Below the pieces are notes generated by a model. The model was not told the DNA's origin and did no database searches. It saw nothing but the letters and a program-made list of their open reading frames with translations. From Helianthus annuus (lineage: Eukaryota > Streptophyta > Magnoliopsida > Asterales > Asteraceae), in assembly GCF_002127325.2 (NCBI RefSeq), contig NC_035444.2, positions 35,356,904 through 35,420,903 of the forward strand: a stretch of 64,000 nucleotides of DNA, given 5' to 3'. This document shows, piece after piece, positions 1-10,575 of the stretch. A program made the position numbers and the translations under genes. Every line of letters begins with the position of its first letter. The first letter of the stretch is position 1.

Positions 1-271
1 AAATATTTAAAATGTTAAATAAATATTTAAGATGTTAAGAATTTGACCTTATAATTTTTGTTTTATAAAGGTTAGATTGAAAATTCAAAATGCATGCAAT
101 GAATGATAATCTTATAGTTGGACCAAGTGTAAGTACAAGAGAAGGACCAAGTGAATTTGAAGGTGAGGGTATTAAAATTTTTCTCTCTGTCTTATAATTA
201 TTATTGTTATTAATATCATTATCTTTAAAATTATATATATGTTCTGATTTTTCTTTTGTTTTTCTTTTCAG

Positions 272-566
272 CATCTAATTATATCTCAACAAGTGAATCT
301 TACAACAGTTATGCAAGTAGCACTCCTCATGGATCTTTATTTTGGGTACCAAATGTGCCAGAAGAAAATAGACTGTCTATTGATCAAAAGTTCAAACCTT
401 AGAGAGTGCAATTCAAGCATATTCAGAATATGCAGAAAAATGTGGTTTTGATACCAGATTGTCTACGCAAAAGCACGATAAAGATGGAAATATTAAAATA
501 AAATATATACTTTGCAACAAAGCATTCGTTCCTAAAAATGTTCATATTAACTATAAAAGACAAACG
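272..566 (+). pseudogene. FAR1-type DNA-binding exon, frameshifted fragment
   Basis: A 3' splice-site-like TTTTCAG at about 271 opens a coding stretch that reads as the N-terminal part of a FAR1/FRS-family protein. These are transcription factors descended from Mutator-like transposases that bind DNA through a WRKY-GCM1-like zinc fold. The typical signature is visible: an aromatic-rich helix followed by YAEKCGFDTRLST and then KYILCNKAF, the first zinc-ligand cysteine region. A single-base shift near 399 breaks the frame, and the sequence ends abruptly near 566, where an unrelated minus-strand SHMT exon starts, so the rest of the zinc fold is missing. It is a pseudogene fragment. It could derive from an FRS gene or a MULE transposase; the piece is too short to tell. 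Confidence 0.6.
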
Positions 567-1008
567 TCTTTGTTTTTCTTGTTGATCTCTTTTAGTCCTT
601 TCCTGAAAAAGATCATTGCTCCACGTGGCCCATGCAGTGACTTGTGTGTTGTGGTTGTCAAAACATATGCATATTCAAAAGGTGACGGTACAACACCAGC
701 AGCAACCGACCGACTGATATGTGCCATGTCAGCTAATATAATAGCTTTTTGTTTGTCACAAACCTGTGAAAAGTGAGGAAAAAAGGAAACTGAGATGCTA
801 TGCTTGAAAACCCAAACATATATGTGCCAACACCGAAGCATAACATATTATAGATGAGAAGAACTATGTTGGCCATGATTAAATTCCTAACGAACTGTGC
901 TATGTTGAAGCTAGAATAGACATTTTACATTAAAACAAAAAGATTTACCTTGCGCATGCGAGCATAATCATATACTCGAGCATAGGCACTTGCACCGGCT
1001 ACAATCAA
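556..1008 (-). pseudogene. Serine hydroxymethyltransferase fragment (two exons)
   Basis: Two minus-strand exons match SHMT, the PLP enzyme that converts serine plus tetrahydrofolate to glycine. The upstream exon (about 1008-949) reads LIVAGASAYARVYDYARMRK and ends at a good donor (GTAAATC). The second (763-556) opens after an AG acceptor and includes ADMAHIS, PSPFEYA and the catalytic lysine motif [13 protein letters not shown], in which the lysine that binds PLP is kept. The glycine after HIS and the arginine in KSLRGPRG of the family are changed (R and H here). Only about 85 of roughly 470-520 family residues are present. The 5' edge is fused directly to a palmitoyltransferase exon and the 3' edge to the FAR1 fragment, so this is a captured or translocated piece and not a gene. 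Confidence 0.8.
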
Positions 1009-1018
1009 AATGATTTAC

Positions 1019-1174
1019 CTCTGATGCGGCTCTTGAGACGTCTTCTGCGTTTAAACCGGCCAAGGTCCATCGGCTGATCTTCACAGCTGCGGAATTCTTT
1101 TTCTTGATGGGGTCATCAAGTGTCTTTTTCCCTAGTGAGCTAACTGAGTTGGTCTCAGGTGGGACCACATCATA
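1019..1174 (-). pseudogene. DHHC palmitoyltransferase fragment, C-terminal exon
   Basis: A minus-strand exon with acceptor (TTTACAG) at 1175 and donor (GTAAATC) at 1018. It encodes a stretch starting YDVVPPETNSVSSLGKK and ending WTLAGLNAEDVSRAASE, resembling the cytosolic tail of plant PAT21/PAT22-type S-acyltransferases (family tail ISPWTLARLNAEE-like). It lies on the same strand as the N-terminal and DHHC exons of the same family at 3665-4421, but kinesin exons occupy the space between. The donor runs straight into SHMT sequence within about 10 bases. Assignment rests on the recalled family tail and on the neighbouring DHHC exons; an unrelated origin is possible. Confidence 0.5.
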
Positions 1175-1665
1175 CTGTAAACAAAATACATACATAACGA
1201 ATCTTGATTGTGAACTTATTGAGTGAACACAGTATAGCTTCTTAATGACATGAGGCTGCTAATGAACCATCTTTAAGCTAAAAGTTTTGTAAAATAAAAC
1301 CAATTGCACAAACAACAAATTAAATGCTACTTATATGAAACACCTGACCTGACCAAACTATAGCTAACATCTTCAGCTAAAATTTCTGAACAGCTAAGAT
1401 TTTTCTCACCTAAATTACACCTCTTGATAACTAGGCCAAATCCTAAGTGGCGAGAAACCTTCTAATACAGAAGGATCACTCAGGGATGCAAGCAAAGAAA
1501 GCATCAATAACAATACATAAATATTTGTGTGATATGATAATGATTGATAGATAGATATCAACGAAAAATAAACTCTGCACATGAAAAGAAAATACAGTTC
1601 ACATCTGATAGGAGTTCAAGAGTACATCGATTTTATGTACTCCAAAATGAAAATACTACCGACAT

Positions 1666-3489
1666 CTAGTCAAACGAAACAGCAGAAAGTGATGGAAGTT
1701 TGTTTTCCAGCGAAGTAAAGGGAAGCTTGTTTTCCAGTGAAATGAATGGGAGCTTCTTCTCCATTGCGACCTTGTATTCCAATGAAGTGAACGGGAGCTT
1801 GTTTCCTCCTGATAGATCCTACAATCCATACATACATACATATAGTAACACGTCAACGATAAACTCGTAAATAAAAATAAAATTAGTAGCTGTGTAAACA
1901 TACCGCCACTTCCACCACATCATTACTGTTTCTCAAGGGGCTGCAGTTTTCCTTTGAATCACACACAACTTGTTTCATGGTCTTCTGCTTCGTTTCCTTT
2001 GAATCACTGCAGTTTTCAGTACTCTTGTTTGTGGCGGTTAACGGAGTGTGCTGTTGAGAAAGCTCACGGTAGTTTCCACAAAGAGTAAATATATTTTGGA
2101 TACGTAACTGCCTAGACGAGGCGGTATCCGGGTCAACGCACTCCGACTCAGATCCTGCTGCGGTTGATAATGAGTCAGTATCGAACTTAAAAGCTGAGAC
2201 GGGTGGAGGATTCGTGACACACACCATCTTCTCCTCGATAACATCTTTCTGCACTTCTTCTACTTCTTCCTCATCCTCCTCAAACACAGTGCTCAAATAC
2301 GATTTACCCGTTGAACCGGGGACGTAAACATCCTCATCATTCTCTATATACGGATACCCGAGAATCGCCTGTATGCTGTTATTAGCAGCTTTTTGGTACT
2401 CTCGTTTACTACCAATCTCCATATTGAGTGACTTGTCCAGATCCATCGACTTCTCCATCCCCGGATCCTCGTCAGCATACATGTCGATCAATTTCTTAGT
2501 GAAACCGTTTCCTTCCAAAGAAAAGGACGACGAAAGATTTCTGCTTTCGTTTTCGTTTTGTTTTCCCTCTCGGGAACGAGTCAGTTCAAATTCGATCTCT
2601 TCTAAACGTCGCCTGAGCGTTTCGAGTTCTTCCTGCTGTTGAATGATTTTCCGTTCCATCTTCTTCCGCTCCATCTCGACGACGCGGTCAGCCATTTTCT
2701 GACACTCTTCTATCTTTTCTCTAATTCCCGCTTCAACATGTTGTTAACCTTGACGTTAATCTCCTCCTTGCTCTTTTTCCCTTCTGCCTCTGCAAGTTTC
2801 GCCCTCAGACTTGTGATTTCTTCTTCTTTTTTTCTGAAGTTGTTTATGCGCTTCATTCTTCTCCTTCTCACGTATCTTATTCTCCATTTGCAGCTTGCTA
2901 ATGAACTAATCCATAGCCGCGATTCTCGAACCCAACATCACATCTGACGAAGACGAATCGTCTCCCTTGATTGGCGTATGAGGCCCACGCACAACGCATT
3001 TGGCTTTTGCATCGTATTCCAATGTCGATATTGTCTTATGCATTTCCTTTGGATCCGGGCTTGCACATAATATCATAAGAATCTTTGACTTGTCGTCTTC
3101 GAACGAATCCTGTTGAAAAATAGCATTTAGTAACCCCATCTAGCATAATCATACATAATATAGAGAGATGGATGATCCAATGATCTAATCTACCTGCAAA
3201 AGCATGGTTAACTTGCTATCTCTGAACGGCACGTGAGAATCACCGTTGGCAATCGACTCCACCACTCTCTTCAATGCCGTATTGCCCTGATTAATCTTTG
3301 TTGTCTGCAAATTCAAAATAATTAATATAACACGGGTCTTTCATAGAAGATTTAAGTTATGGAAATTTTGTAGCTAACTACCTTCATTTTGGCTTCGAAT
3401 CCAATTTGACCAGCCTGTTCGATATTTTCAGACCCAGCCATATCGACAAGCATTAGCCATCCTCTGATAGTTGGGACGTCAAGAATTAT
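1666..3489 (-). pseudogene. KIN-10C-like kinesin, 3' part, disrupted
   Basis: Four minus-strand exons with consensus splice sites: 3489-3382, 3304-3194, 3109-1904 and 1818-1666. The first two give the end of a kinesin motor domain: the switch II region LVDMAGSENIEQAG, then INQGNTALKRVVESIA and VPFRDSKLTMLLQ. The third contains ILMILCASPDPKEMHKT and the neck, then a charged coiled coil; the fourth ends in a TAG at 1666-1668 after an imperfect repeat of KLPF-SLENK type. Kinesins of this class move along microtubules. The motor's N-terminal half with the ATP-binding P-loop is absent. A TAG interrupts the frame at about 2911 and single-base shifts lie near 2840 and 2720, so no full product is possible. 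It is embedded between exons of another gene, which points to capture or rearrangement. Confidence 0.8.
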
Positions 3490-3664
3490 CTGCACACAAA
3501 TTTCATTCAAGTCATTTTTCATAATTAAAACTTGAAAAGCAAGCAACAAGAGATTCAAACAAACAAACAAACAAACCATGCAGTGACTCCTGGAGCTTCT
3601 TTCATTGCAAGATGGTATTAACTAAATGTCAATACAACAATATATCTTACAGGTTGGACCATAC

Positions 3665-4421
3665 CAGGAGAAGAGCGGAGACCATAAGTGTGAAGAACTT
3701 TTTATAGTTTTTCTTCCCAACACAGTTATTGAGCCACTACAAGAAAGTTGAGACGTTAGGTTTTTAATTGGTCAACGCTCAACAAGAAGTCAAATAAGTA
3801 TTCACATTATTTCAACGATATACCCTGCAATGATGATCAAATCAATCGACACGTTTGTCACATACTCTACAGTGCTTGCTGTACTTGAAAGCCTACAAGA
3901 AAGCCAAACCTAATGTTCAATTGTTATGATTTATTTTCTTACTTTGACTTTACAGGTCAAAGTTTTGACCTCCGAATATCAAAATAGGACTAGCCTGCTT
4001 GTAAAATCAAGCATTATATAACAAATTTATTTGTACTAATTCAATTAATTTCAAATTTCCAAGACATCACATCAAGTTTGAAGTCAGAAAACGATAGTTT
4101 GACCTCAAAAGTCAAACGCACCTCAACCTCGCACAAACTGCAGAAAAATATGCCATCTTCACTTGTTTGGTGTTGAGAAGACTCCTCTTCTGAACTCAAA
4201 CAATGACACGTGAGAGCACCAGGAATCAGACACAAAACTACCATTAAACAAGACGGTGACAACGTGGCATTTACGGTTTTAGACCTCTCATGGTTTGACC
4301 CTTCTTTTCTAGCATTTGTTTGGCTGTTGGGGGTTATACAATACTTTCTGGACTTGAAAACCCCTGCATCTGCTGGATCAGCACCAGCACACCAAATATA
4401 CAAGCCAAATGCACATGTAAT
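3665..4421 (-). pseudogene. DHHC palmitoyltransferase fragment, N-terminal and DHHC exons
   Basis: Three minus-strand exons with GT/AG borders: 4421-4122, 3892-3824 and 3736-3665. They encode LYIWCAGADPADAG (end of a membrane segment), a Ser/Glu-rich loop, FFCSLCEVE, then FKYSKHCRVCDK and the FDHHC catalytic core, then WLNNCVGKKNYKKFF and the start of the next membrane helix. Protein S-acyltransferases of this family (PAT21/PAT22-like in Arabidopsis) attach palmitate to cysteines at membranes, using the DHHC cysteine. Here a TGA lies two codons before DHHC and a zinc-binding cysteine is replaced by arginine, so the enzyme is dead. The first coding exon was not found. The frame gives way to kinesin exons at 3489. 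Confidence 0.8.
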
Positions 4422-5099
4422 CTGGTAAGAAGATAAACAAGTGACTCAAGTTTTATATATAGTATTACGATCTATTACACTAACTATTGAACACGTATAA
4501 AACACGTGACATGACAAATGTAGAACAAGCATTAAAACATGTGACATGAATGCAGTCTGTGATCACATACCTATAGGTCTATATAGAGTATTACGATCAT
4601 GTGAGAATTAGTAAATATAAACAACATTATGAAGCACTTTAACCAACAAGTAGCCAAGAACAATTAATTAAAGTTTAATTGCTAAACCTGTTCATTAAGG
4701 CAATTTATCAAACACTTGGCAGGCGTATGCACATGATGCGAAATTACCTCAAACTCAAATCATCTCAAACAACTAGACCTAAACACAACACAAAATCAAG
4801 ACCTAAAATTCATATGACAAAATTTAACATGTTAAAAAAAAGTTTTTACATAAGACAAAGTAAGATATAGAATCCGCATCACTAGAACTCATTTTGAGAA
4901 AATTTAACATGTTAAAAAAAAGTTTTTACATAAAACAAATTGACAATTCACGTAAAACAACTATGAATGCTTATTAACTAGAAAACTCAATGAATATTCA
5001 ATCAGAATTATGATGAATTCGTTATAAACTACAAAATCCAGACAAGGTAATTTGAAATCAATATAAAAACTAAAACGAGAAAGATCAAGTGTAGAATGA
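4422..5099. repeat. AT-rich intron-like DNA with an 80-bp-spaced direct repeat
   Basis: No coding signal is visible. It probably represents intron or spacer upstream of the palmitoyltransferase exons. Two nearly identical 41-bp copies of a segment beginning AAATTTAACATGTTAAAAAA sit at about 4819-4859 and 4899-4939, exactly 80 bases apart. Confidence 0.45.
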
Positions 5100-5106
5100 A
5101 CCTCAC

Positions 5107-5325
5107 CGATTCACAGGCGACATTCACAAAGAGCGTAATCCTTCGTTGTGTAATTGTTATGGCTATACAGATCGTGATTTCTGAGGTGCAGATCAGGTTT
5201 TAAATACACACAGCATGTGTATTTGAACAGAAAACGTGAAGGACGGACGGCGGCGAGAGGTGGTGGCAGCGGCGGTGGGGAAGGCGGAGGGGAAAGGGAC
5301 GGTGGATGAGATGTGAACGACCTAA
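5107..5325 (-). promoter_or_regulatory. Possible promoter and 5'-UTR exon of the captured mosaic
   Basis: Read on the minus strand, a GC- and pyrimidine-rich stretch with CCG/CCA repeats is followed by a TATA-like TGTATTTAAAAC, then about 100 bases without an ORF that end at GAATCG followed by a GTGAGG donor at 5106. This has the layout of a plant promoter plus non-coding first exon and lies upstream of the palmitoyltransferase, kinesin and SHMT exons on the same strand. No transcript evidence is available; this is inference. Confidence 0.3.
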
Positions 5326-5467
5326 TTGAAACTTTTCAAAATGACAATAATGCCCCTCCGCGTTTTTTAGACTTAAAAATTTTGATCTATAATCTCAGCC
5401 CTTGATTAACTTAATCCAAGGGTGTTCCCCTGTTCCCCACTTTTTTTGTGTTCCCCAATGAACCCCA

Positions 5468-5470
<3 letters not shown>
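5326..5470 (-). mobile_element. Terminus of a TIR element bounded by (TA)n
   Basis: Directly next to the (TA)n tract, the minus strand begins GTGTGGGGTTCATTGGGGAA and continues with AATCAAGGGCTGAGATTATAGATC, broken here only by my description. The layout (G-rich end, then a 'CTGAGATT' subterminal box, next to TA repeats) matches the neighbouring elements. The partner terminus was not found, so the element may extend left across the gene-fragment mosaic. Confidence 0.4.

Positions 5471-5536
<66 letters not shown>
5471..5536. repeat. (TA)33 microsatellite
   Basis: Sixty-six bases of perfect TA dinucleotides separating two element termini. It may be an insertion target or may have been generated by the flanking elements. 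Confidence 0.95.
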
Positions 5537-5540
<4 letters not shown>

Positions 5541-6801
5541 GGAGTTATTGTAAAAAAGACCAAAAGTGTGAGAAAGGTAAGAAAGAATCTCAACCATTAG
5601 ATTTAAATTAATTGAAAAGGGTAAGATTGTAAATGCATTAACAAATTCAAATATGGTAATCCTTGATTTAAGGATTTGGAGAGAGAAAATCCTTGATTTA
5701 AGGAATATAACCGTCCATAACATCATTCATTTTAAATTTTTTTTTTTTTTTTGCATCATTCACAGAATCAGAGCCATGTTTATGACATGGTGTTTTAAAA
5801 AAATTCATAGTTCAATTCATGGTGTTTTTACGAAAATAATATAACACCATTCAGTAAACAAAAATATAACACCATTCAGTACACAAAATAACACCATTCA
5901 GTACAAATATAACACTATTCAGTAAATAAAAAATAACACCATTCAGAAACAAAATAACACCATTCAGAAACAAAAAAAAAACATCCAGCAAACAAAAAAT
6001 AACATCATTCAGTAAACAAAATAACACCATTCAGTAAATAATATAACACCATTCAGTACAAGAATATAACACCATTCAGTAAATAAATATAACACCATTC
6101 AGAAAAAGAAAATAACACCATTCAGAAACAAAATAACACCATTCAGAAACAAAATAACACCATTCAGAAAAGAAAATAACACCATTCAGAAAAGAAAAAA
6201 TAACACCATTCAGAAAAGAAAAAAAACACCATTCATAAAAGAAAAAAAAACACCATTAATGAAAGAATATAACACCTCTGTATCATCTTCTCCACTTCCG
6301 GCGCCGTTCAATGTAGATAGAAAGAGATCGCAGGACCACCACCACTGCTAATTCCGGCACCACCACCGCCGCACCACCACTGTCGATCCAGCACCACCAC
6401 CGCCGCTGCCACTCACACCAGCACCATCGCCGCTGCCACTCGCACCAGCACCACCGCCGCTATCGCTCGCACCACCACCACCGCCGCTGCCGCTGTCGTG
6501 TTTGATCTTCCGATTGGCCGCTGTCGTGTTTCTTCTTCAGATTGATTATGAGAATGATAAAAAATCGTAGATGGAGATCATCTGGAGAGAGAGAGATATT
6601 GTAGGGATTTTGATTTACAGTTTCCATTTTTTGAATGGATATAAAGACTTTATTACCCCTAGAATTTTCAATTCAGTCCAAAAAATAAATCAAATTTTAC
6701 AATTTGGTCCCTATTAATCTCAACCATTAGATCAAAGATCTAATGGTGTAGATTCTTTCTTACCTTTCTCACACTTTAGGCCTTTTTTACAGGATCCTCT
6801 A

Positions 6802-6803
<2 letters not shown>
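5537..6803. mobile_element. Non-autonomous TIR element in (TA)n, with internal tandem repeats
   Basis: The two ends are imperfect inverted repeats of about 66 bp. The left begins GGGTGGAGTTATTGTAAAAA and the right, read inward, begins GGTAGAGGATCCTGTAAAAA; both continue through AGTGTGAGAAAGGTAAGAAA to ATTAGAT. Both ends abut TA repeats, recalling Micron-type MITEs of rice. No transposase is present. Inside, 5848-6280 holds about 19 degenerate copies of a roughly 22-bp unit with core AACACCATTCAG, followed at about 6330-6510 by a CAC/GCC-rich stretch. Confidence 0.75.

Positions 6804-6847
<44 letters not shown>
6804..6847. repeat. (TA)22 microsatellite
   Basis: Perfect TA repeats between two TIR elements. 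Confidence 0.95.
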
Positions 6848-6849
<2 letters not shown>

Positions 6850-7387
6850 TAAAGGGTACTGTACAAATTCCCTTATCGTACATTACGTACGCTACAATCT
6901 CAGCCGTCAGATCATCTTCCTGCAATGAAAATCGCATGTTGTTTTTTTTTTTTTTTTTTGTAATAATTTCGCATGTGATAAATTTGATGAAATAGCAGGT
7001 GTTTTTTTGTAACAATTTCGCATGTGTTAATTCAATTTCGCATGTGATAATTTTGATGAAATAGAAGGTTGTTTTTTTGGTAACAATTTCGCATGTGGTA
7101 ATTCAATTTCGCATGTGATAATTTTGATGAAATAGCAGGTTGTTTTTTTGTAACAATTTCGCATGTGGTAATTCAATTTCGCATGTGATAATTTTGATGA
7201 AATAGCATGTTGGTTTTTGTAACAATTTCGCATGTGGTAATTTTGAAGAAATCGCATGTTAAAAAACCAACATGCGAAATTGTTACAAAAAAACAACATG
7301 CGATTTTCAATGCGGGAAGATGATCTGACGGCTGAGATTGTAGCGTACGTAATGTACGATAAGCACATTTGTACGTTAACCAGCCCC
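6848..7387. mobile_element. Second non-autonomous TIR element in (TA)n
   Basis: The inverted ends share a long block: reading inward, both contain CTTATCGTACATTACGTACG followed by CTACAATCTCAGCCGTCAGA and reach GAAAATCGCATGTTG. The outermost 25 bases differ (GGTAAAGGG left, GGGGCTGG right). The interior (about 6955-7300) is a roughly 69-bp satellite, 4 to 5 copies, built around AATTTCGCATGTG, which is itself the inner edge of the TIR, plus one inverted copy near 7265. No ORF of its own. Confidence 0.75.
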
Positions 7388-7426
7388 TATATATATATAT
7401 AATATATAGGGTACGTTAACCAGCCC
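7388..7426. repeat. TA-rich tract and duplicated element terminus
   Basis: A TA tract (7388-7408) is followed by GTACGTTAACCAGCCCCT, an exact repeat of the right terminus of the preceding element (7370-7387). It is either a solitary end or the border of a further element extending right. Confidence 0.5.
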
Positions 7427-8098
7427 CTCTCCTCCTCCTGGACTTCAAACATCAGATTAAACCATCATTTATATTCAGTTCACATCCATTCATCATCTCA
7501 GATCCAATCTCTACACAATTCATCAGCTCAGTTCACGTCACACTCCAAATCCCCCAAAATTCATCATCTCGATCTTATAATTCATCATGTATTCGTCATC
7601 AAAGTTAGTATATATCAGTGCATTAACAACATAATCACCGATTGCACATTTGTATTCCAGTCTAAATTAGGGCAAAACGATCGTAATGCACAGATAGGGA
7701 TAATCGGAAGAACACAAGTCATCCAACGGACTATCGATCCTCTGTTGCACCGTTCCGTGAAATTGTAAGTTCATACACCTTGTTTTGTACTCGTATATGA
7801 TAAAACAACTATCAACAGTAGATTCAGACATGTTATTATGTGGTTATTACATTTAAACAGTTGTTTCATAAATGAATTATTGAAAATCGTGGTATATATA
7901 TGATTTTTGAGTGAACAGAAGGGCTAATGTTGTGATGAACTATGTGTAATGTGATTCTGATGTGTTGTTTTATGTATTTTTTTTATTAAATAATGATGTT
8001 ATATGCATAATGTTGGATATGATTGGCAACACGGAGATTTGGTAAGTGATAGGGTTTTAGTACTGAATTATGACTATCGACAAGTTATGTGGTGTTAA
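7427..8098. other. No gene recognised
   Basis: AT-rich DNA with Asn/Ser-coding-like CATCATC motifs and a possible donor (GTAAGTTC) near 7765. No ORF or family could be assigned. Confidence 0.4.
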
Positions 8099-8832
8099 TG
8101 CACATGTGCATTAACACGATAGAATAGGCTTATACAGAAAAGGCAGAATATGCTTATACGAAACAGGATAATAAGATAATTTTATGATATATACAGTTAA
8201 TGCACATGTGCATTAACACGACATAACAGGCTTATACATAACAGGTTTATACGGAACATGAATAAACTAATTTTATGTTCTATACAGTTATGCACATGTG
8301 CAAAGTTTGACAAATTACGATTACACTGAATAAAACAATGAGGTGTGTGATACATAGTTATGCACATGTGCATAAAACGTAATAGTATGTTAACGTGTAC
8401 AAAAATTTGAATAGGATTCACTTAATAAATCAATATAATAAGGTGATTTTGTGTTTTATATAGTTATGCACGTATGCATAAATTGTCATAGTTTGTTAAT
8501 ATGCACATTAATTTGAATACTAATCTCAATTATTTATTCATATATGATATATAATTTGTATGTATTGTTATTTTGGTGTTGTTTTTTGTTATGACATACA
8601 GTTATGTAGTTATATTATTATGTAATCAATTATATTATGAAGTTATATGAACCTGTAACTCATGGTTGAATATGATAATAAGGTAGCATTGGGTGATATA
8701 CAGTTATGCACATGTGCATAATTTGATAGAATAGGTTAATAAGGTCATTCATGTTGATGTACATGTGCATAGTTTGTCATAATATGCTAACAAGGCCAGT
8801 CATGTTAATGCACATGTGCATAATTATGCACA

Positions 8833-9704
8833 AAACCCGTTTCCCAAATATATTTAGAATGGAACAAGAGAAACGACGACTGGTAGCGGACCAGTACAAT
8901 CAGGATAATATAAACTTTATGGGGGTTTGGAATTTGTCGAGAAACCCAAGCTCTGCCGAATAATTACTGTAATGGAACGAGTTGATCGGGCTCCTCGATA
9001 ATGTCACTTTGTCCGATGACAAAGATGGTTAGGAATGGTTGGGAGGTAATGACTCTGATTTTTCAGTCAATGCTGTCAAGAACTTCCTGTATAGCGGCTC
9101 CGATTTCAGCAGCAGGCACGTTGTGAAATGGTCGAAATGGGTCCCAAAAAATGCAATATTTTTGTTTGGAGGGAGGTTTAGTATTCCACGCTGGGATCGA
9201 AACTGTTGGGGCGGAGACGTGAAATGTTGTCTGTGTGAAGATGGCGATGGAACAGCTGAACACCTTCTTTGTTCGTGTAGGGTAGCGTAAACTGTCTGAT
9301 ATCAAATCAGTCAGTGGTGCAAGGTGAGTCCTTTTATTCTGTTTTCAGCTAAAGATATCGTAATTGCCTCTGAGTTTTACCATCTAGATAGAGAAGTGAA
9401 AGAAGCTTTATATGGCATTATGTTCGTGACAAATTGCTGTATATGGTTAGCCAGGAACAATAAAAGGTTCCCGGAGATATTATCCGTAATATTAAGTTCG
9501 TCGGTTTTTATGGTATAAGAATCGGTCCAAAAATAGGTCCGTGAGTTGGGAAAAATGGTGTAGGTTCGATATAAGGTAGCTGCTCTTTTTCGGTCTTTAG
9601 GTTCTTGTGTTGAGTTGTTGTTTTTCAATTTGCTGTAGTGGTTGGTTCGACCGCCTCTGTTATGGAGGTTAGCTTCCATGAATAACATTCGCATTAAAAA
9701 AAAG
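8833..9704 (+). mobile_element. 5'-truncated LINE with zf-RVT remnant and poly-A tail
   Basis: From about 8990 to 9520 the plus strand reads, through stops and shifts, like the zinc-binding C-terminal domain of plant LINE reverse transcriptases: FSVNAVKNFLYSG, then WVPKNAIFLFGGR, then CCLCEDGDGTAEHLLCSC (the CPLC...EHL..C pattern), then ISQWCK and CIWLARNNKRF. The element ends in ATTAAAAAAAA at 9696-9703. TTATGCACA occurs immediately before (8824-8832) and after (9705-9713) the insert and is a likely target-site duplication, although this word is also part of the local repeat. It is a dead copy. Confidence 0.7.
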
Positions 9705-10517
9705 TTATGCACATGGGCATAGTTTGTCATAATAGTTTTGTTACTAATTGATGTTAAATTGATTGGTGGTAATACGAATTTTGATTTGGTAAGGGTTAAT
9801 TTTTTTATTGAAACAAACCTGTTGATAAGGTCAGTCATGTTAATGCACATGTGCATAGTTATGCACATGTGCATATTGTATGTAATATGATTACTGCACA
9901 TGTGCATACATGAAATAATTGATGTAATGTATGCAGGAAAAAATTATTCGAAACTGCTCATGGATTGACAACAAGGATGTATTTGATTAATAGGTTGACG
10001 GATGAAAAATTATCGGAAAACGATAGACGAAGATGCATTGAAACATGAGGAGTGTTGGAAGATGCATATAAATTGGAAAGAAGAGCAGAAGGTGTGAGGT
10101 TGTGAACTAAAGCGAATGTTATGTATAGGTAGTTTGTGGACATGCAATACGGATGATCATGTCTTTTAATATATGATGTATTATGTTGTTTGGTAGAGGT
10201 AATGTTGGTATTGCACATGTGCAAAGTTTGATATAACATACATATTGGTATTGTATAATGTATTACGAATGGTAACATTTGTTAATTTAGGATGTCATAT
10301 TTTGTTTAGTATAGTATATGCTGGTGATGCATATGTGTAATAACGATTGTTCTTCGGATTATATGATTCCTTATGATAAGGATGTTATATTTACTTGTTG
10401 TTATACAAAAGTTGTGTGATAGTGTGTTAATGTTGGTAATGCAACTGTGTATTAATAAAAAAAACAATAAACATGGTAGTAATGAATATATGTATTTTTT
10501 AAGATATTGTATATTTG

Positions 10518-10575
10518 TTCATATGATATTACGTATGTGGTACCCTATTATGTAACGGGTACCACATTACATATG
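10518..10575. repeat. Short inverted repeat
   Basis: ATGTGGTACCC and GGGTACCACAT form an 11-bp perfect stem with an 11-nt loop within AT-rich DNA. Confidence 0.6.

Noticed and set aside
4210..4428. Plus-strand frame of 72 codons
   Set aside because: It is the antisense of the palmitoyltransferase exon, which has matching splice sites and DHHC-family motifs on the minus strand.
5406..5726. Tyr-Ile repeat frames
   Set aside because: Translation of the TA microsatellite.
5848..6280. Regular short repeats resembling a CRISPR array
   Set aside because: Repeats are degenerate and contiguous, without unique spacers, inside a plant TIR element.
9377..9907. Minus-strand frame of 176 codons rich in His, Met and Cys
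   Set aside because: Composition is produced by the TGCACATGTGCA repeat and the LINE antisense strand.
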